The notes beneath the pieces are model-generated. The model ran no database searches. It was not told the origin of the DNA and saw only the letters and a program-made list of their open reading frames with translations. This document shows positions 22,680 through 24,234 of a stretch of DNA of 24,234 nucleotides, in pieces. The translations under genes and the position numbers were made by a program. The stretch is from a virus. How positions within the stretch are numbered: position 1 is the stretch's first letter; every line of letters begins with the position of its first letter. Location: positions 1 to 24,234 of the IMG/VR virus record IMGVR_UViG_3300034198_000611; one strand, written 5' to 3'.

Positions 22680-22993
22680 CCCCTAAGCAGTTTCGTAAGT
22701 ACCTTGACCGTGACGGTGGCTGTTGGCATTGTGGGGACGATACAACGGCTGTACCGCATCACAGGGTAAATCGTGGCATGGGTGGCTCAAAAGCCCGTGA
22801 CGAGCCTTCTAACGTGATTGTGATGTGTTCTATGGTGAATGGTTTGATGGAGTCTGACCCGATTATGGCTGAGATGGCTAGAGAATTTGGTTGGAAGTTA
22901 GAGTCTTGGCAAAATCCAGTTGATGTTCCAATCTTTGAGGCAACTTCTGGTGTATGGTATTTCCTACGAGGTTATGAAAAGGTGATGAAATGA
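22676..22993 (+). CDS. HNH nuclease-like protein
   Basis: This 105-aa protein has the HNH layout: a zinc pair CWHCG (Cys16, Cys19), VPHHRVNRGMGGS (His28-His29, Asn32) and PSNVIVMCSMVN (Asn46, Cys51). The second zinc site is incomplete, with one Cys in place of a CxxC. A missing ligand is common in small HNH proteins but leaves activity uncertain. ATG at 22676 overlaps the previous stop. In phages such proteins often aid packaging or recombination. Confidence 0.78.
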   Translation: MTPKQFRKYLDRDGGCWHCGDDTTAVPHHRVNRGMGGSKARDEPSNVIVMCSMVNGLMESDPIMAEMAREFGWKLESWQNPVDVPIFEATSGVWYFLRGYEKVMK

Positions 22994-23220
22994 ATTTTGA
23001 TGAATGGCTACGTTTTGGTTACGAAAATGGTTGGTGTGGGCCTGATGTGTGTTACGCACATGACGGTCTTCCAACTACTGCCCAAGAGGATGCTTCTTGG
23101 GATGATGGCGGAGACCCCTGTGTTCACGTTATTCGCCTATATGAGGATTTGACCATGAAGGCTGCTGTTGAGGCAAATCACAGCCCGTCTGAATGGCGAG
23201 CCTCTAACAAGGGCTGGTAG
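22990..23220 (+). CDS. Conserved-looking 76-aa actinophage protein
   Basis: This small acidic protein is coupled by ATGA to the HNH gene. It starts MNFDEWLRFGYENGWCGPDV, then CYAHDGLPTTAQEDASWDDG, DPCVHVIRLYED and EANHSPSEWR. The Cys/His spacing (Cys16, Cys21, Cys43 with nearby His) could bind a metal. From memory I associate this pattern with small uncharacterised actinophage proteins, but I cannot check that here. No function is known. Confidence 0.7.
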   Translation: MNFDEWLRFGYENGWCGPDVCYAHDGLPTTAQEDASWDDGGDPCVHVIRLYEDLTMKAAVEANHSPSEWRASNKGW

Positions 23221-23231
23221 AAGAGGGTTTT

Positions 23232-24059
23232 ATGTCTATTGAGGCTATGACCTTAGTTTTGCATCATTCGCAAGCGTCTGGGGCTGCTCAAATGGTTTTG
23301 ATGGGTATTGCTAACCATCAGGGCGATGGTGGTGCTTGGCCGTCTATCGCTACTTTGGCTAAGTATGGCAAAGTGTCTGAACGCCGTGTGCAACAGATTA
23401 TTCGTCAACTTGAGGCGACTGGTGAGTTAGTTGTTCACACTATGGCTGGTGCTGTTACTGCGACTGGCGCAACTAACTTGTATTTCGTAAATTTGGCTTG
23501 CCCTGCTGATTGTGATGGCACTACTAACCATAAGCAAGGGGTGAAATCTGGTGCAGATAGGGGTGAAACCCACTTCACCCCAGGGGTGAAACCCACTTCA
23601 CCCAAACCGTCAATAGAACCGTCAGTTAAACCTAATATATACTCAGATTTCCAAAACTTCTACAATTCGTATCCTCGCAAGGTTGGCAAACAAACTGCGT
23701 TGAAGGCGTTTATGAAAGCGTTGGAGATTGCTTCTGTTGACGAAATACTCTCTGGCACTATCAGGTTTGCTCACGACCCGAACTTGCCTGTGGAACAGTT
23801 CATTCCGCATCCTGCTACTTGGTTGAACGCTGGCAGGTGGGAAGATGGGCCGTTGCCTGAACGTCAAGTGACTCCTGAGGAACGTGAGGCTCGTCAACTT
23901 GCTGAGTTAGAGCGTAGGCGTGAACGTGACCGTAGGCACTCTGAGGAGTTGCGTGAGCAGGAACGTCAGGCTCGTGCTAATGCTGAGGCTGCACCTCGTT
24001 GCGAACATGGTCGTATTATTGCTGCGTGTATGCCGTGCATCAAAGCGGGAAAAGTTTAG
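23232..24059 (+). CDS. Replication initiator-like protein with winged helix
   Basis: This 275-aa protein has an N-terminal winged helix (about residues 30-75, GAWPSIATLAKYGKVSERRV, QQIIRQLEATGELVV), as in phage replication initiators. A low-complexity linker (about 95-135) is encoded by an iteron array. The C-terminal domain holds FQNFYNSYPRKVGKQTALKA and FIPHPATWLNAGRWEDG, the usual replisome-organiser motifs, then an Arg/Glu-rich helix and a Cys/His end (CEHGRIIAACMPCI). The arrangement of binding domain, origin-encoding linker and C-terminal domain mirrors lambda O. AGAGGG stands before the ATG at 23232. Confidence 0.82.
   Translation: MSIEAMTLVLHHSQASGAAQMVLMGIANHQGDGGAWPSIATLAKYGKVSERRVQQIIRQLEATGELVVHTMAGAVTATGATNLYFVNLACPADCDGTTNHKQGVKSGADRGETHFTPGVKPTSPKPSIEPSVKPNIYSDFQNFYNSYPRKVGKQTALKAFMKALEIASVDEILSGTIRFAHDPNLPVEQFIPHPATWLNAGRWEDGPLPERQVTPEEREARQLAELERRRERDRRHSEELREQERQARANAEAAPRCEHGRIIAACMPCIKAGKV
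23537..23624. repeat. Iteron array, candidate replication origin
   Basis: AGGGGTGAAA occurs at 23537, 23559 and 23582, a period of 22-23 bp, all in the same direction. Copies two and three are each followed by the inverse TTCACCC, so a 23-bp unit is duplicated. AACCGTCA follows twice (23605 and 23617, period 12), then the AT-rich run AATATATA at about 23634. The array sits in the initiator's linker region, as the lambda origin sits in gene O. Confidence 0.65.
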
Positions 24060-24072
24060 GTAGTCTTAGTAT

Positions 24073-24234
24073 GTGGATGACAACAAGATTATTTGTGAGC
24101 GTTGTGGGTCGTCTTGGGCGGTTAATCAAGAGAAACGTCACAGGACTGACTTGCAGTGCGCTTCGTGCCGTGCGAAGCCGTCTATTGTCATTCAGTATGG
24201 GTCTTTACGTTGTTTACCGTGGAAGATCGGAAGA
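24073..24234 (+). CDS. Zinc-ribbon protein, truncated at contig end
   Basis: This is a partial gene of about 54 residues with start GTG at 24073. It has CERCGSSW and QCASCRAKPS, two CxxC zinc pairs spaced as in small actinophage zinc-ribbon proteins. The expected end, a PWxG-type segment, stops at CLPW, after which the last four codons (KIGR) derive from the adapter-like bases at 24224-24234. An overlapping frame starting at ATG 24071 gives no recognisable protein. Confidence 0.6.
   Translation, partial: MDDNKIICERCGSSWAVNQEKRHRTDLQCASCRAKPSIVIQYGSLRCLPWKIGR
24224..24234. other. Illumina adapter-like sequence at contig end
   Basis: AGATCGGAAGA equals the first 11 bases of the common TruSeq adapter. 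It lies at the very end of the window, and the protein pattern of the last gene breaks exactly where it begins, so it is probably an assembly artefact. The first five bases of the window (GATCT) also equal the last five of the opposite adapter end, but five bases alone could be chance. Confidence 0.8.

Noticed and set aside
23559-23603. Inverted repeats GGGTGAA/TTCACCC as a terminator
   Set aside because: They lie inside an open coding frame, lack a T tract, and are duplicated with a regular period, which fits iterons better.

Overview
This window is one end of a tailed double-stranded DNA phage (siphovirus-like) that infects an actinobacterium. The host assignment rests on a WhiB-family iron-sulfur regulator at 20580-20906, frequent GTG and TTG starts, and gene families typical of actinobacteriophages. 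The moderate, AT-leaning composition (estimated by eye, not computed) would suit a freshwater actinobacterium, but that is inference. No integrase, tRNA, rRNA or CRISPR is visible. The window stops inside a gene at 24234, so the genome is incomplete. The last 11 bases match the start of an Illumina adapter and are probably not phage sequence.

Layout, left to right. 68-5252 is DNA packaging and head assembly: small and large terminase, a 45-aa membrane protein, portal, a small beta-rich protein, a prohead protease with an extra N-terminal domain, and a 56-aa protein. After a terminator comes a leader with an 18-bp repeat, then the major capsid protein (5436-6605) and a second strong terminator. 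6702-9522 is an unusual insert in the head region: two glycosyltransferases, an endonuclease VII-type HNH nuclease with its own promoter, and a cytidylyltransferase whose first 11 codons are out of frame with the rest. 9541-16424 is the connector and tail module, including a tail assembly chaperone made by -1 frameshifting, a terminator, the tape measure and minor tail proteins. 16424-17946 holds small proteins and a collagen-like fibre.

18007-20567 encodes an exported PA14-domain protein with a second, very convincing -1 frameshift site at its end, a small membrane protein, an M23 peptidase endolysin and a holin. A terminator separates these late genes from a leftward WhiB gene. Divergent from WhiB, with a palindrome in the shared 49-bp gap, is a rightward DNA-metabolism operon: YqaJ-type exonuclease, probable annealing protein, coiled-coil protein, HNH nuclease, a Cys/His-containing protein, a replication initiator carrying an iteron array inside its coding sequence, and a truncated zinc-ribbon gene.

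The points most worth a second look are: (1) the PA14 gene and the tail chaperone share the same slippery heptamer C CCA AAA in the same phase, each followed within 12 nt by a stem-loop; (2) a TTT TGA +1 frameshift site lies in the cytidylyltransferase just downstream of the inserted endonuclease; (3) a lambda-O-like arrangement places the putative replication origin inside the initiator gene; (4) a possible capsid or tail glycosylation module sits in the head cluster.
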